From JAIMBK01 sp040755975 (lineage in GTDB: Bacteria > Bacillota > Desulfotomaculia > Desulfotomaculales > Nap2-2B), in contig JBFLZY010000007.1 of the NCBI GenBank assembly GCA_040755975.1, forward strand, positions 1-64,000: 64,000 bases of DNA, read 5' to 3'. Each line of letters begins with the position of its first letter. Position 1 is the stretch's first letter. This document shows, one piece after another, positions 17,112 to 27,700 of the stretch. Made by a program: the position numbers and the translations under genes. The notes under the pieces were generated by a model. It was given only the letters and a program-made list of their open reading frames with translations. It was not told where the DNA came from and searched no databases.

Positions 17112-18246
17112 AGAAGTTCGGGAGGAACAGAAAGGACAGGAACAGGAAAAAGAGGCCGCGGGGCAAAGAAAGGAAGGCGGGGCGAAACAAAGGCCGCAGG
17201 AGAAAAGGTTCTTTCTCCGGGACTGCTGGGAAGGCTTACGGTGCGGCCTGGCCCCGATGCTGGGCAAGGAAATGCGGGGGCGGACCCGGGGCTGGCGCTC
17301 ACCTGTTCTGTTGTCCGTTTACCTGGGGGTGCTGGGTACCTTCGTGCTGTTGTTTCTCTGGCTGAACCTGGAGCGCTTGAGCATGATCCGGCCGCAGGTG
17401 GGATTATCCCTGTATTCCCTTTTTATTTTCAGTTTAATCATGCTGATCTCTTTTATCGCCCCGGCCGTCGCCGCCGGCGCCATCAGCGGGGAAAGGGAAA
17501 GACGGACGTACGATTTGCTGCTGGTCACCAAGGCTTCTATCCCGGGCATCGTGCTGGGGAAATGGCTGGCTTCCGTGGTTTACTTAATGTTTCTGGCGGT
17601 GGCCGCCCTGCCCGTTTTTGCCGTGGTTTTTCTTTACGGCGGGGTCCCGCCGGCCATTTTGGGTCTGGCCTTTGTGGTCTGCCTGGCCGCGGGCCTGGGC
17701 TACGGCGCCATGGGCCTGGCCCTGTCCGCGCTGACCCAGCGCAGCCAGGCGGCAATGATCATTTCGCTGGTTCTCGTCTTTTTCTTCATCTTCGGGATCC
17801 CGGTAATTACCGGTATTATCATGGCTAGCAATCCGCCCGGGCCGTCGCCCCAACCTCTCGGGCAGCCCGGCGCGGCGATTGCCGGCCCTCCCTGGTACGT
17901 TTTTTTAAGCCCGCTCACCGCTTTTACATCCGTCTTGCCCGGCACGGGCGAGTATGACCGGAACTGGGGCATCCCCCTGATTTCGGAGCTGATGAATATG
18001 CTTTTGAACCGGATGGTGCAGCCGGAAATGGTGGCCTACGCTTATAAAATGGGTTACACCACTGGTTATGTATTTCCCGGCTACCCCGGCGGGGTCGCAG
18101 CAAAGCCGGCGGGGCTGGCCGCCTGGGCGCCGTGGGCGCGTTTCACCCTTTACCAGGGGATTCTGATCCCGGTTTGCCTGGCCGCGGCCATCCTGGCCGT
18201 CGCCCCGCGCAAACCCTGGCCGTTCCACCGGGCGGGGAAAAAATAA
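17104..18246 (+). CDS. ABC-2 type transporter permease
   Basis: 380 residues from the ATG at 17104, which overlaps the ATPase stop codon; the longer frame has no better site. After a charged 55-residue cytoplasmic N-terminus (rich in Gln, Glu, Lys) come six membrane helices. The loop SGERERRTYDLLLVTKAS is the family hallmark (GldF/NatB-like permeases), where the ATPase docks. It pairs with the ATPase gene in front. GldFG-type exporters with MoxR and vWA genes occur widely in Firmicutes, but their cargo is not known. Confidence 0.88.
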   Translation: MTEEVREEQKGQEQEKEAAGQRKEGGAKQRPQEKRFFLRDCWEGLRCGLAPMLGKEMRGRTRGWRSPVLLSVYLGVLGTFVLLFLWLNLERLSMIRPQVGLSLYSLFIFSLIMLISFIAPAVAAGAISGERERRTYDLLLVTKASIPGIVLGKWLASVVYLMFLAVAALPVFAVVFLYGGVPPAILGLAFVVCLAAGLGYGAMGLALSALTQRSQAAMIISLVLVFFFIFGIPVITGIIMASNPPGPSPQPLGQPGAAIAGPPWYVFLSPLTAFTSVLPGTGEYDRNWGIPLISELMNMLLNRMVQPEMVAYAYKMGYTTGYVFPGYPGGVAAKPAGLAAWAPWARFTLYQGILIPVCLAAAILAVAPRKPWPFHRAGKK

Positions 18247-18284
18247 TTAACCACGGAGAGCACAGAAAGAGGACACAGAGGAGG
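18247..18284. repeat. Dispersed CACAGAG-type repeat, copy 2
   Basis: TTAACCACGGAGAGCACAGA followed by AAGAGGACACAGAGG. It lies between the permease and the next gene and supplies that gene's GAGGAGGG ribosome site, so the repeat has been absorbed into a translation signal. Confidence 0.65.
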
Positions 18285-18291
18285 GATGGAT

Positions 18292-20073
18292 ATGCTTCGC
18301 AGGAAGCGGCATGACTGGCCCGACCGCAGGCTGGGGGAGGCGCTGGCGCCCCTGGCGGCGCGGGTGCGGGGGCGCTACTGGTTCGAAACCGGACGCCTGA
18401 TGATCACCTGGGGCCTGGCCGTTGCCGCCGGCGTCCTGGTTCTGCTCAGGCTGACCCCGCTTTACTCTTGCCTGTTCCTGGCCGGAATAGGCGGGGCGGC
18501 TGCCGCGGTGGTTGTTTTTGTTTGGCGAAGTCTGTCCATCCCTGACGCCTTGAAAGTAGTGCAAATCGCCGACGAGCTGGGTTTAAACGGCGAGGCGGTT
18601 ACGGCGTACCGCCTTCTGGAAAAGAAAAGGCAGGATTCCTGGAGCAAGTTTGCCGTTGAGAAGGGGGTTAGCGCTTGCCGGAACCTGCCGGGCGAAAGGT
18701 TGGATCCGCTTTTCCCCTCCTGGCGCCCCTGGCGGGGGATTGTTTTCCTGACCGGGATTCTGGTGGTCACGATCCTGCTGCCCGCTCCGCTGGCCCCTTA
18801 CTGGGAGGCCCGGCGGGCGGAAAAGGAAGCCTTGGCCGCGGCCGCCCGCCGGGCCGGAGAAGTGGTTGCCCAACTCCAGCAGATGCCGCCGGAACAAAAA
18901 GAATTTCTTCCGGAAAAATTAAGCGAAGAACTTGATGCCCTTCCCCGGACCGTCGGCGGAGCCAGGGACCGCCGGGAGGCCGCCCGGAACTTAGAGCGGG
19001 CGGGCCAGGAAATTGAAGATGTACTGGCCTTTTTAGAGCCGGCAGAAAGGAGTTTCCGGCAACTGGCCGGCGCCTGGAAAAACAGCCGGGAACCTCTCTT
19101 CGAGGAACTGGCCGCCGCCCTGGAAAAAGGCGATGAGCAGGAAATCGCCCGGCTGGCCGGGAAGTTGACAGAGCTGGCCAATTCTTCGGAAGCCGCGAAA
19201 AACAGGCTGGCTTTGGAAATGTTCCAGGCCGGCGAGGGCGTTGGCGACCCGGTCTGGCGGGAGAACCTGCGCAAGCTGGCCAGATCGCTCTTATCTTCCG
19301 GCGGAAACGAAGAAGCAGGGGGGAGCGGGGAAAGGGGAAGCGAATCCCTGGCCCGGGATCTGGCCGGCCTGGCGCGGCAGGCCGGAGCCGCCGGACGGCT
19401 GACGCAGGCTTCCGCGGCCATGTTTAATCTGGCCGGCGGAAATAATGCGGCGGCCATCGCCCGGGCCGGAAGCGGAACGGGTGCCCAACCGACAACAAAC
19501 GCCGGCGGAACGGGAGGATCCGGAGGAGCTGCGGGCGGGTCCTCCGGCGCGGGTTCGGCGGCGGGTTCTGCCCCGGGTACCGGTTCAGGTTCGGCCGGGA
19601 GCAGCGGGGCAGGGGGCTCCGCCGGAGCAGGCGGCGCTTCGTCGGACGCCGGAGCCGGCGAGGGTACCGGCGGGCGTGCCGGCAATTCCGGGGGAACCAA
19701 AGGCGGCTCCGGCAACGGGCCAGGTTCCGGCTCCGGAAATGAAGGCAGCGGCGGCGGAGCGGGCACGGGCGCCGGCGGGCCGGGCGCCGGCGGGCAGGGC
19801 GCGGGAACTGCCGGCGGCGGCTACGATCGGATTTACGCCCCGCATTTGCTGGGTGGTTCGGGACAGGAAACCCGGGTCGGCGGTCAGATCCGGCCGGGTC
19901 AGGCCGGGACCGAAACCGACTTGCCAGATTCTCCGGTCGAACTGGGAGCGGTTCGTCCTTACCGGGAGGTCCTGCCTCTTTATAAGGAAGAAGCAATCAA
20001 CTCCCTTTCTTCCGCTCCTTTGCCGCCCGACCTGGAATCGCTGGTGTGGCAATACTTTACCTCATTGGAATAG
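18292..20073 (+). CDS. Membrane protein with helical region and long Gly/Ser/Ala-rich linker
   Basis: 593 residues from the ATG at 18292, 6 bases after GAGGAGGG (an ATG at 18286 touches that site). Membrane helices lie near 36-80 and 155-172. Then follows an Ala/Glu/Arg-rich helical region with several amphipathic repeats (about 180-330), and a linker of about 120 residues that is almost only Gly, Ser, Ala, Thr and Asn (19470-19830). The last 75 residues are ordered again: YDRIYAPHLLGGSG and RPYREVLPLYKEEAINSL, as in the C-termini of similar proteins in MoxR clusters. No enzyme motif. Likely an elastic tether or structural subunit of the envelope machine. Confidence 0.7.
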   Translation: MLRRKRHDWPDRRLGEALAPLAARVRGRYWFETGRLMITWGLAVAAGVLVLLRLTPLYSCLFLAGIGGAAAAVVVFVWRSLSIPDALKVVQIADELGLNGEAVTAYRLLEKKRQDSWSKFAVEKGVSACRNLPGERLDPLFPSWRPWRGIVFLTGILVVTILLPAPLAPYWEARRAEKEALAAAARRAGEVVAQLQQMPPEQKEFLPEKLSEELDALPRTVGGARDRREAARNLERAGQEIEDVLAFLEPAERSFRQLAGAWKNSREPLFEELAAALEKGDEQEIARLAGKLTELANSSEAAKNRLALEMFQAGEGVGDPVWRENLRKLARSLLSSGGNEEAGGSGERGSESLARDLAGLARQAGAAGRLTQASAAMFNLAGGNNAAAIARAGSGTGAQPTTNAGGTGGSGGAAGGSSGAGSAAGSAPGTGSGSAGSSGAGGSAGAGGASSDAGAGEGTGGRAGNSGGTKGGSGNGPGSGSGNEGSGGGAGTGAGGPGAGGQGAGTAGGGYDRIYAPHLLGGSGQETRVGGQIRPGQAGTETDLPDSPVELGAVRPYREVLPLYKEEAINSLSSAPLPPDLESLVWQYFTSLE

Positions 20074-20112
20074 ACAGGGAATTTTTTCTCCTGAGCAGGA
20101 AGGAGTCCGCTT

Positions 20113-21183
20113 ATGCCTGATCACACTGGTTCGGTAGAAAATCAGGAAGCCAAGGAAGTCCCGCCAGCCGGGGTCGCCGGGGAAAGCGACGCCCTGGAGG
20201 AAGACGTTCCGGGAATCCTGGAAGGGGTTAAAAACCGTTTAAAAGAAATGGAAAACGCCATCGCCGGGGTGATCGTCGGCCAGGAAGAGGTTGTTCACCA
20301 GGTTTTAACCGCCCTGCTGGCCGGCGGGCACGTGCTTCTGGAAGGAGTGCCCGGCCTGGGCAAAACGGCGCTGGTCCGCACCGTGGCGCGGGTGACGGGG
20401 TTGACTTTCCGGCGCATCCAGTTTACTCCCGACTTAATGCCGGCTGACATTACCGGCACCCAGATTTTTGACGAGAAAGGGGCCGACGGTCCTTTCCGCT
20501 TTTCCCCGGGGCCGGTTTTTGCCAACATCGTCCTGGGCGACGAGATTAACCGGGCCACGCCCAAAACCCAAAGCGCCCTGCTGGAAGCCATGCAGGAGCG
20601 TACGGTGACGTCAGGTGGGTTAACTTATCCTTTGCCGGAGCCTTTCTTTGTGCTGGCCACCCAGAACCCCCTGGAGATGGAGGGAACTTACCCTTTGCCG
20701 GAAGCGCAACTGGACCGTTTCTTGTTTAAGATTAACGTTTCCTATCCCAGCGCCGGGGAGCTGCTGGCCATCGCCGACCGGACCACCGGCGCCGCCGAGC
20801 CCCAGGCGCCCTCCCTGCTGGCGCCGGGGGAGTTGCGCGGCTGGCTGAAGCTGGTCCGCCGGGTGGTGGTTGTGGAGGACGTCATCGATTACGCGGTTCG
20901 CCTGGTGCTGGCCACCCAACCCGACAACCCCCGGGCCCCGGAAAGGGTCCGGCGTTTTGTACGCTACGGTTCCAGTCCGCGGGGCCTGCAGGCCCTGGTT
21001 CTGGGCGCACGGGCCGAAGCTCTCCGGGAAGGGCGCCCGCAGGCCGGGTACGCCGACGTCCGCCGGGTTGCCCCGGCGGCCCTCCGGCACCGCCTGATTT
21101 TAAGTTACGAAGCGGCGGCGGAAGGAATCGGGGCCGACGAGTTGGTGGCGGAAATCCTGGAAACTGTGCCGGTTCACCAATAA
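20113..21183 (+). CDS. MoxR-family AAA+ ATPase
   Basis: 356 residues. Walker A EGVPGLGKT (78-86), Walker B IVLGDEINR (139-147), sensor-1 ATQNP, and a C-terminal lid are all intact; a poorly conserved 40-residue N-terminal extension is added. MoxR ATPases act as chaperones that assemble or activate complexes together with vWA proteins. Start ATG after GGAAGGAG. It is followed 22 bases later by the DUF58 gene, the usual order MoxR-DUF58-vWA. Confidence 0.95.
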   Translation: MPDHTGSVENQEAKEVPPAGVAGESDALEEDVPGILEGVKNRLKEMENAIAGVIVGQEEVVHQVLTALLAGGHVLLEGVPGLGKTALVRTVARVTGLTFRRIQFTPDLMPADITGTQIFDEKGADGPFRFSPGPVFANIVLGDEINRATPKTQSALLEAMQERTVTSGGLTYPLPEPFFVLATQNPLEMEGTYPLPEAQLDRFLFKINVSYPSAGELLAIADRTTGAAEPQAPSLLAPGELRGWLKLVRRVVVVEDVIDYAVRLVLATQPDNPRAPERVRRFVRYGSSPRGLQALVLGARAEALREGRPQAGYADVRRVAPAALRHRLILSYEAAAEGIGADELVAEILETVPVHQ

Positions 21184-21205
21184 CTTTCAGGGTGGGAAAT
21201 TTATT

Positions 21206-22219
21206 TTGTTTGCCCATTTCGACGCCGATACCTTAAGACGCCTTGAGGGCTACCGGTTAATCCGGCAAACCCCTGTTTATGGCCGCCCCGGGGGCGTCCG
21301 GCGTTCTTTGCAGAAGGGCGGGGCGGTGGAGTTCGCCGATTATCGCGAGTACGCCCCCGGCGATGAACTGCGGCGGGTGGACTGGAAAGCCTACGCCCGG
21401 CTTGGGCGGCTTTACGTGAAGGAATTTCTGGACGAGCGGCAGCAAACCACGCTTTTTCTTCTCGACGTCAGCGCCTCTATGGACTGGGGCGGTCCGCCGG
21501 CCCACAAGGGGAGATATGCCTTGCAGATTGCCGCCGGGCTGGGTACGTGCGCGCTGGCCGGAAGCGACCGGCTGGCGATCGTTTTCGCCGGCGGGGAAGG
21601 AAAATTGAAAGAAAAAGCGGAAATAGATAAGCATGAGGAAAAAGAAACTTTTGCCCGGGCAAATTTGCCGGACAGACAAGGACCTTCCTTGAGGGAAGCG
21701 ACTGGCGAAGGGGGGACGGGCTGGCGGATATCTCCCGAATTCAAGAGCCGGACAGCCCTGCCTGGTTTCTGGGATTTTCTTCGGTCGGCAAATTTTGGCG
21801 GCAGTGCCGGACTGGCGAGTAGTTTACATAATGCTATCACACTGGTCCGGGGAGCCAAAAGTGTTTATGTTTTTTCCGACCTTTACGATTTGCCCGACGT
21901 GCAGGAAATGTTCCGCCTGGCAGCCGGCCGGGGCATGGCGGTAACCCTCCTCCACATTTTGTCCCCGCAGGAAAGGGCGCCGGAAGGAGAGGGGGAGTAC
22001 CTGCTGATCGATCCAGAAAGCGGCGCCAGGATTGAAATCACCTTGAACCCGGCAGCGTACCTTGCTTATACACGGCGGCTGGAAATGTTTTTCCGCGAGC
22101 TGGACAGCTTCTGCCGCCGTTGGGGAGGAAAACGGGTCCTGCTGGACAGCGGTGAGGCGGTGACGGACACCCTGTTCAAAACCCTGCCCCGGGCGGGAGT
22201 ACTGCAGCCAAGAGGGTAA
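21206..22219 (+). CDS. DUF58 (vWA-like) protein
   Basis: 337 residues. The DUF58 hallmark REYAPGDELRRVDWKAYARLGRLYVKEF lies at 47-74, and a metal-site-like DVSAS occurs at 87-91. A 45-residue insertion (about 135-190, charged and low in order) sits inside the domain and is not typical. No membrane segment is seen, so the protein should be cytoplasmic or on the inner face. DUF58 proteins are the constant partners of MoxR ATPases. The start is TTG. Confidence 0.9.
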   Translation: MFAHFDADTLRRLEGYRLIRQTPVYGRPGGVRRSLQKGGAVEFADYREYAPGDELRRVDWKAYARLGRLYVKEFLDERQQTTLFLLDVSASMDWGGPPAHKGRYALQIAAGLGTCALAGSDRLAIVFAGGEGKLKEKAEIDKHEEKETFARANLPDRQGPSLREATGEGGTGWRISPEFKSRTALPGFWDFLRSANFGGSAGLASSLHNAITLVRGAKSVYVFSDLYDLPDVQEMFRLAAGRGMAVTLLHILSPQERAPEGEGEYLLIDPESGARIEITLNPAAYLAYTRRLEMFFRELDSFCRRWGGKRVLLDSGEAVTDTLFKTLPRAGVLQPRG

Positions 22220-22351
22220 AATTGCGGGAGGACCACAGCGAAAAAGCCCACCTGAAGATTACTGAAACCGGTCACTTTGCCCGGAGCATGGCTTGTCCTT
22301 GCAGGAATACATATCCCTAATCCCTAACCCCTATTTTCTAAGGAGCTGGTT

Positions 22352-22576
22352 TTGGTGGTAAATCTGCTTCAGTTATTGTTCGCCCACCCGTTGGGCTGGT
22401 TTGTGCTGGCCGTGTACGCGGCGGTAGTTTTGCTGATGTGGTACATCATCTGGCGGGACCGCTTCCGGCGCGTCATCGGCACCTGGACAGCCGTCGAATG
22501 GACGTTGGTTGCGTTAATCTTATGTGTTTTTTGCCCTTTTGTTTATAATTACTATCGCGAAAAAGGGTTTTTATAG
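22352..22576 (+). CDS. Small membrane protein of the MoxR/vWA cluster
   Basis: 74 residues with two membrane helices (PLGWFVLAVYAAVVLLMWYIIW and EWTLVALILCVFCPFVYNYY) joined by a short basic loop (RDRFRRVIG). AGGAG precedes the TTG start by 6 bases. No homologous family is recognised. It sits between DUF58 and the first vWA gene on the same strand, so it is probably co-expressed and may be an accessory membrane subunit. The C-terminus is short and basic. Confidence 0.65.
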   Translation: MVVNLLQLLFAHPLGWFVLAVYAAVVLLMWYIIWRDRFRRVIGTWTAVEWTLVALILCVFCPFVYNYYREKGFL

Positions 22577-22760
22577 CAGGACCCCAAAAAACTTCTTCCT
22601 GATCAAGACAGAACATCGCCTTTTTGCCGACGAAAAAGGGAACTTTCCACGGATATCAAATTCTATAGGAATTTTTTTGTTATGCCTTCCAAATATGGAA
22701 TGATAAGATACCCCCGGCATGGGGGCTTAAAATATTGCTTCATATGCCCATCTTTTAATT

Positions 22761-22795
22761 CTCTGCGATCTCTGTGTCCTCTGTGGTTGAATTTA
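22761..22795. repeat. Dispersed CACAGAG-type repeat, copy 3
   Basis: CTCTGCGATCTCTGTGTCCT followed by CTGTGGTTGAATTTA; it lies in the 270-base gap (22577-22846) ahead of the vWA gene. Its orientation is opposite to copy 2. Nothing else is recognised in the gap. Confidence 0.6.
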
Positions 22796-22846
22796 GAAAG
22801 GGCCAAGCACATCAGCAGGCCGGTTAGAAAATAGAGGCGATGTTTT

Positions 22847-24706
22847 ATGCATTTCTTTTCTCCCCAGACCCTCTGGCTGGCTTTGACCGTCCCGGCCATC
22901 CTGGCCTTGTACATCTTGCGTCCCCGGCATAAGCAAAAGACTGTTCCCAGCACCCTTTTGTGGCGGCAGGCTGTTGCCCCGCAGGAGGCCACCCGTCCGT
23001 GGCAGCGCCTGAAAACCCAGCCCTTGCTCTGGCTGCAGTTGCTGGCCGCCGCCCTGCTTACCTTGGGTGCCGCCGCCCCCGTCTGGTATTTAAAGGAGCC
23101 TTCCCCCAGTACAATTGTCCTTTTAGACGCTTCAGCCAGCATGCAGGCCGTTGATGGGCAAGAAACCCGCTTTTCCCGGGCGGTTTCGGAAGTCGAAGCG
23201 CTCGCCCGGGGATTAGAGAAGGGGGCCCGGCTGACCGTAATTGCTTTTGACCGGCAGCCGCGCGTAATTGTCAAGGACAGCAACGACTACGCGGAAATCA
23301 AACGGGCCCTGGCGGAATTAAAACCTTCCCCGTTCAGCGCCGATCTCCGTCCGGCCCTTTCCCTGGCCGGGGCGCTGGCCGGGGAACAAAATCAGCCGCG
23401 CCTGCTGGTTTTTAGCGACGGCGGGTTAACCTGGCCGGCGGCAGAGGAAAAAAACGGCCTGGAGTTAAGGCTGGTCGGCTCCCGCCAGGCCGCCAACGTG
23501 GCCATTGCCTCCTTAAATCTCCGCCCGGCAGGAACGGGCCAGGCCGCGCTGGCCATGCTGGTGAACCGCGGCGCCGTCCCGGCTTCCGGAAAGGTTCACT
23601 TAAGCGCGGGCGACCGGCCGCGGGAAGCGAAAACATTTCAGCTGAAGCCGGGGGAGGCGGTTTCCTTTTTATGGTCCGATTTGCCGGGGGGCGTACCGGT
23701 GGCGGCAGAGTTGCAGGTTGACGATCCAGGAATGGATCATTTCCCTTTGGATAATCAGGCCTGGGCCGTGCCCCAGGAAAAGCAGAAGAGAAAGGTCCTG
23801 CTGGTTACGGACGGGAATATCTTTCTGGAAAAGGTATTCAACATTTTTCCCTGCCTCGACGTTTACAAAGTCACTTGTGAGCGCTATCCTGACCTGTTGA
23901 CCGGCAGCTTTGGTTACGACCTCACCGTCCTGGACGGGGTGGCCAAACCGCTGCCGCCGGCGGGGGCCGTGCTTCTGCTCAACCCTCCGGCAGGGGAAAA
24001 CATCCGCGGTTTGACGGCGGGAGAAGAATTCAAGCCCGGTGAACTGGTCCCGGAAGCAGGGAGTCCTTTGGTTGAATACGTGGATCTTTCCCAGGTGCAC
24101 GTGGCCAGGGCGAATTCCCTGGAGCTGAAAAGCAACTGGCACAAAGACGTCACGGCCGACGGAAAGGTTATCCTGGCGCACGGGGCGGCGCCGGAGGGGA
24201 GGACGGCGGTGCTTGGCTTCGGGTTGGGCGCTTCCGATCTTGCCCTGCGGCCCGCCTTTCCGGTTTTAATGCAGAACGTCCTTTCCTGGCTTCTGCCGCC
24301 CGACCTGGACGTCGCCGGCCAGGCCGCCCTGGGGGAGGAGATAAAAATAAACGCGTGGGCGCGGGCGCAAAAGATTACCGTGGAAAATCCCGACGGGTCC
24401 GTACTTTCGCTTGCGCCCCCTTTTCCGCCCGCTCCCTGGGTGCCGGAAAAACCCGGCCTCTACCGGTTGACCCAGTACGTGCAGGCAGACGGACAAAGAA
24501 TTTCAAGGGTGTCCCGCCTGGTCGCGGTCAACGGCTACAACGAGCGGGAGTCGGACATCGTCTTAAAAGACCTGTCGTCCGCCGAAAAAGGGGGCGTCAC
24601 ACAATCTGTTCCGGAGCCGCGGCCCCTGCCGCTCGCTGGGGGACTGACCCTGCTTGCCCTGGTTGTGGTCCTGGTGGAATGGGGGGTGGCCAGCCGTGGG
24701 CATTAG
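22847..24706 (+). CDS. BatA-N/von Willebrand factor A domain membrane protein
   Basis: 619 residues. The BatA-type N-terminus (FFSPQTLWLALTVPAILALYIL) carries the first membrane helix; the second is at 61-82. The vWA domain begins at STIVLLDASASMQ, with the metal-ion site Asp94-x-Ser-x-Ser98. A large beta-rich part follows (about 220-590) and a membrane helix closes the protein (LAGGLTLLALVVVLVEWGV). Such proteins present metal-dependent adhesion domains to the outside or periplasmic face. It overlaps the next vWA gene by 11 bases, so the two are co-translated. Confidence 0.88.
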   Translation: MHFFSPQTLWLALTVPAILALYILRPRHKQKTVPSTLLWRQAVAPQEATRPWQRLKTQPLLWLQLLAAALLTLGAAAPVWYLKEPSPSTIVLLDASASMQAVDGQETRFSRAVSEVEALARGLEKGARLTVIAFDRQPRVIVKDSNDYAEIKRALAELKPSPFSADLRPALSLAGALAGEQNQPRLLVFSDGGLTWPAAEEKNGLELRLVGSRQAANVAIASLNLRPAGTGQAALAMLVNRGAVPASGKVHLSAGDRPREAKTFQLKPGEAVSFLWSDLPGGVPVAAELQVDDPGMDHFPLDNQAWAVPQEKQKRKVLLVTDGNIFLEKVFNIFPCLDVYKVTCERYPDLLTGSFGYDLTVLDGVAKPLPPAGAVLLLNPPAGENIRGLTAGEEFKPGELVPEAGSPLVEYVDLSQVHVARANSLELKSNWHKDVTADGKVILAHGAAPEGRTAVLGFGLGASDLALRPAFPVLMQNVLSWLLPPDLDVAGQAALGEEIKINAWARAQKITVENPDGSVLSLAPPFPPAPWVPEKPGLYRLTQYVQADGQRISRVSRLVAVNGYNERESDIVLKDLSSAEKGGVTQSVPEPRPLPLAGGLTLLALVVVLVEWGVASRGH

Positions 24707-27700
24707 CTTCAGCAACCCCTGGTGGTGGCTGCTGATCCCGCCGGTCCTCCTGGCCGCCTGGTACCTGCGCCTGCCCTGGCTGAAGATGGCCCGCCGGCTC
24801 GGCGGTCCCCCCTGGCGCAAAGAAATCAGGCGTCTGGCCGTGCGCATTTGCCTTTTTCTTTTGCTGGGAGCCGCGCTGGCCGGTACGCACCTGGTGGCCG
24901 TGATTCAACGGCAGGCGGTTGTGTTTGCCCTGGACGCCTCCGCCAGCGTAGGCGCGGCGAAAGGCCAAGGGGAAGATTGGATTCGGGCGGCGCTGGCGAA
25001 AAAGCCTCCGGACGGGCTGGCCGGAGTCATTTCTTTTGGTGAAAGGGCGCTGGTGGAGGAGCCGCCCGAGCAGGCTCCTTCCTTTGTCCGGACGGGTACC
25101 GAACCGGGCGGCGGCGCCAGCAGAATAGGGGAGGCGCTGAACCTGGCACAGGCCTTGCTGCCCGCAGAAGCCAGAAAAAGGGTGGTTTTGCTTTCGGACG
25201 GGCGCGATACCCAGGGGGAAGCGGTGACCGCGGCCCGGCAGCTCCACGCGCAGGGGGTGCGGGTGGACGTGGTCAAGCTGGGGGAAAAGGCCGGACCGGA
25301 TCTCCGCCTGGAAAGCGTCAAACTTCCGCCGCGGGCCCGGGTGGGGGAAACATTTTCTTTAGAGGTTGTCGCCTTTGCCGGGAGCGAGGGGGCGGGAACC
25401 CTTTTTCTGGAACGGGACGGAAAACTCCTTGCCGCTGCCCCGGTTAATTTCCAGGCGGGCGAAAACCGCTACAGTGTTCCGGTCGAGGCGGGGAGCGGCG
25501 GCCTGCACAGTTACCGGGCTTACCTGGTGGCCGGGGACGGGCAAAAGGACGCCTTCGCCGCCAATAACGAGGCCGGAGCGGCCCAGGAGGTCACCGGTCC
25601 GCCGCGCGTCCTGGTGGTTGCTTCCCGGCCGGCGGAAGCAGAAGCGCTGGTGCGCTCGTTAAAGGCAACCGGAGAAATCGAAATTGACCTGGTTGACCCC
25701 GGACAGGTGCCGCGGGGGCTCCCCGCCTGGGCGCGGTATCAGGCGGTCTTTCTGGTCGACGTGCCGGCGTACAGCCTGGGGGAAAAAGCCATGGCCGAAA
25801 TCGAGGCTTACGTCCGCGACGGCGGCGGTGGGCTGGTCATGACCGGCGGGCCGGATTCCTTCGGTCCGGGCGGGTATACCGGGACGCCCGTGGAGAGGGC
25901 TTTGCCGGTAAAAATGGATATTTCCGGACGGGGCGAGCTTCCCTCCCTGGGCCTGGTGCTGGTCATCGATAAATCCGGGAGTATGGCCGAATATGCCGGC
26001 GGGGCGGATAAAATCAACCTGGCCAAGGAGGCCGCCGCCCGCAGCGTGACTGTCCTCACCGACCGGGACCAGGTTGGCGTAATTGCCTTTGATACGCTTC
26101 CCTGGTGGGTGGTTCCCCTGGGCCCCGCTCAAGATAAGGAAAGCATCCGGAAGGAAATCGGGCGTATTTACGCCGATGGCGGGACGGAAATTTACCCGTC
26201 GCTGGCCGCCGCCTACGCGGCGCTAAAGCAGGCGCCTACCCAGGTCAAACATATTATTTTGTTGACGGACGGTATTTCGGCAAGCGGCGGCCCCTACCAA
26301 AAACTTCTGGAAGAGATGCGGGGCGCCGGAATTACCCTGACCTGCGTGGCGGTTGGCGAAGGGGCCGACACCGGAATGCTCCGGGCCCTGGCTGAACTGG
26401 GTCGGGGGCGTTATTACGCCACCGCCGAGGCCGGCAGCATCCCCTCGATTTTTACTAAAGAAACGGTAATGGCCACCCGCAGCTTCGCCGTTAACGAAAG
26501 ATTTGTTCCGGGGGTTGCCGCCCCCAGCGTGTTGCTACAGGGAATCCGGAAGGCGCCGGCCCTGGATGGGTACGTGGCGGCCTCGCCCAAAGACAGGGCC
26601 GAGGTGGCGCTGGTTTCCCACCGGGGCGATCCCGTGCTGGCCGCCTGGCAGTACGGGCTGGGCCGGGCGGTGGCCTGGACTCCTGACGCCGCCGGGCGCT
26701 GGAGTGCCGCCTGGGCGGCCGGTCAGCTCTTTCCCCGGCTGTGGGGAAACGTCCTCTCCTGGATTTTGCCGGCGGTAAATACCGGCTCCGTCCAGGTCGC
26801 CACCACAGTTGAAGAAAGCGGGGACGTCCGGATCGTGGTCGACGACCCGGCGCACTGGCAACAGGTGGGCAACTATTCCCTGCGGATTACCGGGCCTGCT
26901 GGAGAGACGAAGGACGTTGCGCTGACTCCCGCCGGCCCGGGGCGCTACACCGCCCGGATCACGGCACCGGGAACCGGCGCCAGCCTGATCAGCGTGATGT
27001 CGTCCGGCGATGCCGGGCAGGTCCTGATCGGACGAAGCGCGCTGGTGATCCCTTATCCTGCGGAATACAAGGAAACGGGCGCCGACCTCGCCCGCCTGGA
27101 AGAAATTGCCCGGGCCGGAGGCGGCGAGGTGCTCGTCTATCCCGAACAGGCCTTTGCCCCCAACCTGCGCCCGGTGCGGGCGAGCAGGGATCTTACCGGC
27201 CTGCTCTTAATCCTGGCCGGCCTTTGCTGGCTGCTGGACGTGGCCGGGCGGCGCTTGAGTTTCGGGACCGAAGAGCGGGAAGCTCTAAAAAGGTCCTGGG
27301 CTCAGGTTCGCGCGCACCTGGCTTTCCGGCAGGCAAGGGCGCGCCGGGAAGCCGATCCTTCCCCCTCCTGGGCCGGGCAGACCCTGGCCAGGGTGGAGAA
27401 TCTGCGGATCCAAAAAAGGGGCCGGGGAGGTGCGGCTTCCGGCGGCTTAGCCGGAGCAGCCGGTTCCGGGCCGGTCAAAGCAGCCGGACCCGCTCCGGCC
27501 GAAGGCACTGGAAAAGGTACGGGAACATTCCCGGCGGTCCGGGAAGAGGCAGGCAAAAAAGATCTCTTTTCCGATCCCGGCAGCCGCGAGCCGGTTTCCC
27601 CGGAAAACAGACTTCCGGGGCGCCCGGATGGCAAAGCCGGGGAAGATACCGCAGCCACGCTCCTGGCTGCTAAAAGGCGGCGGAAAGAAGAGCAGGGCTC

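Noticed and set aside
18798..19766. Long proline-rich minus-strand frame opposite the Gly-rich gene
   Set aside because: It is the antisense shadow of the GGC/GCC-rich linker, with no ribosome site, no domain and a real gene on the other strand.
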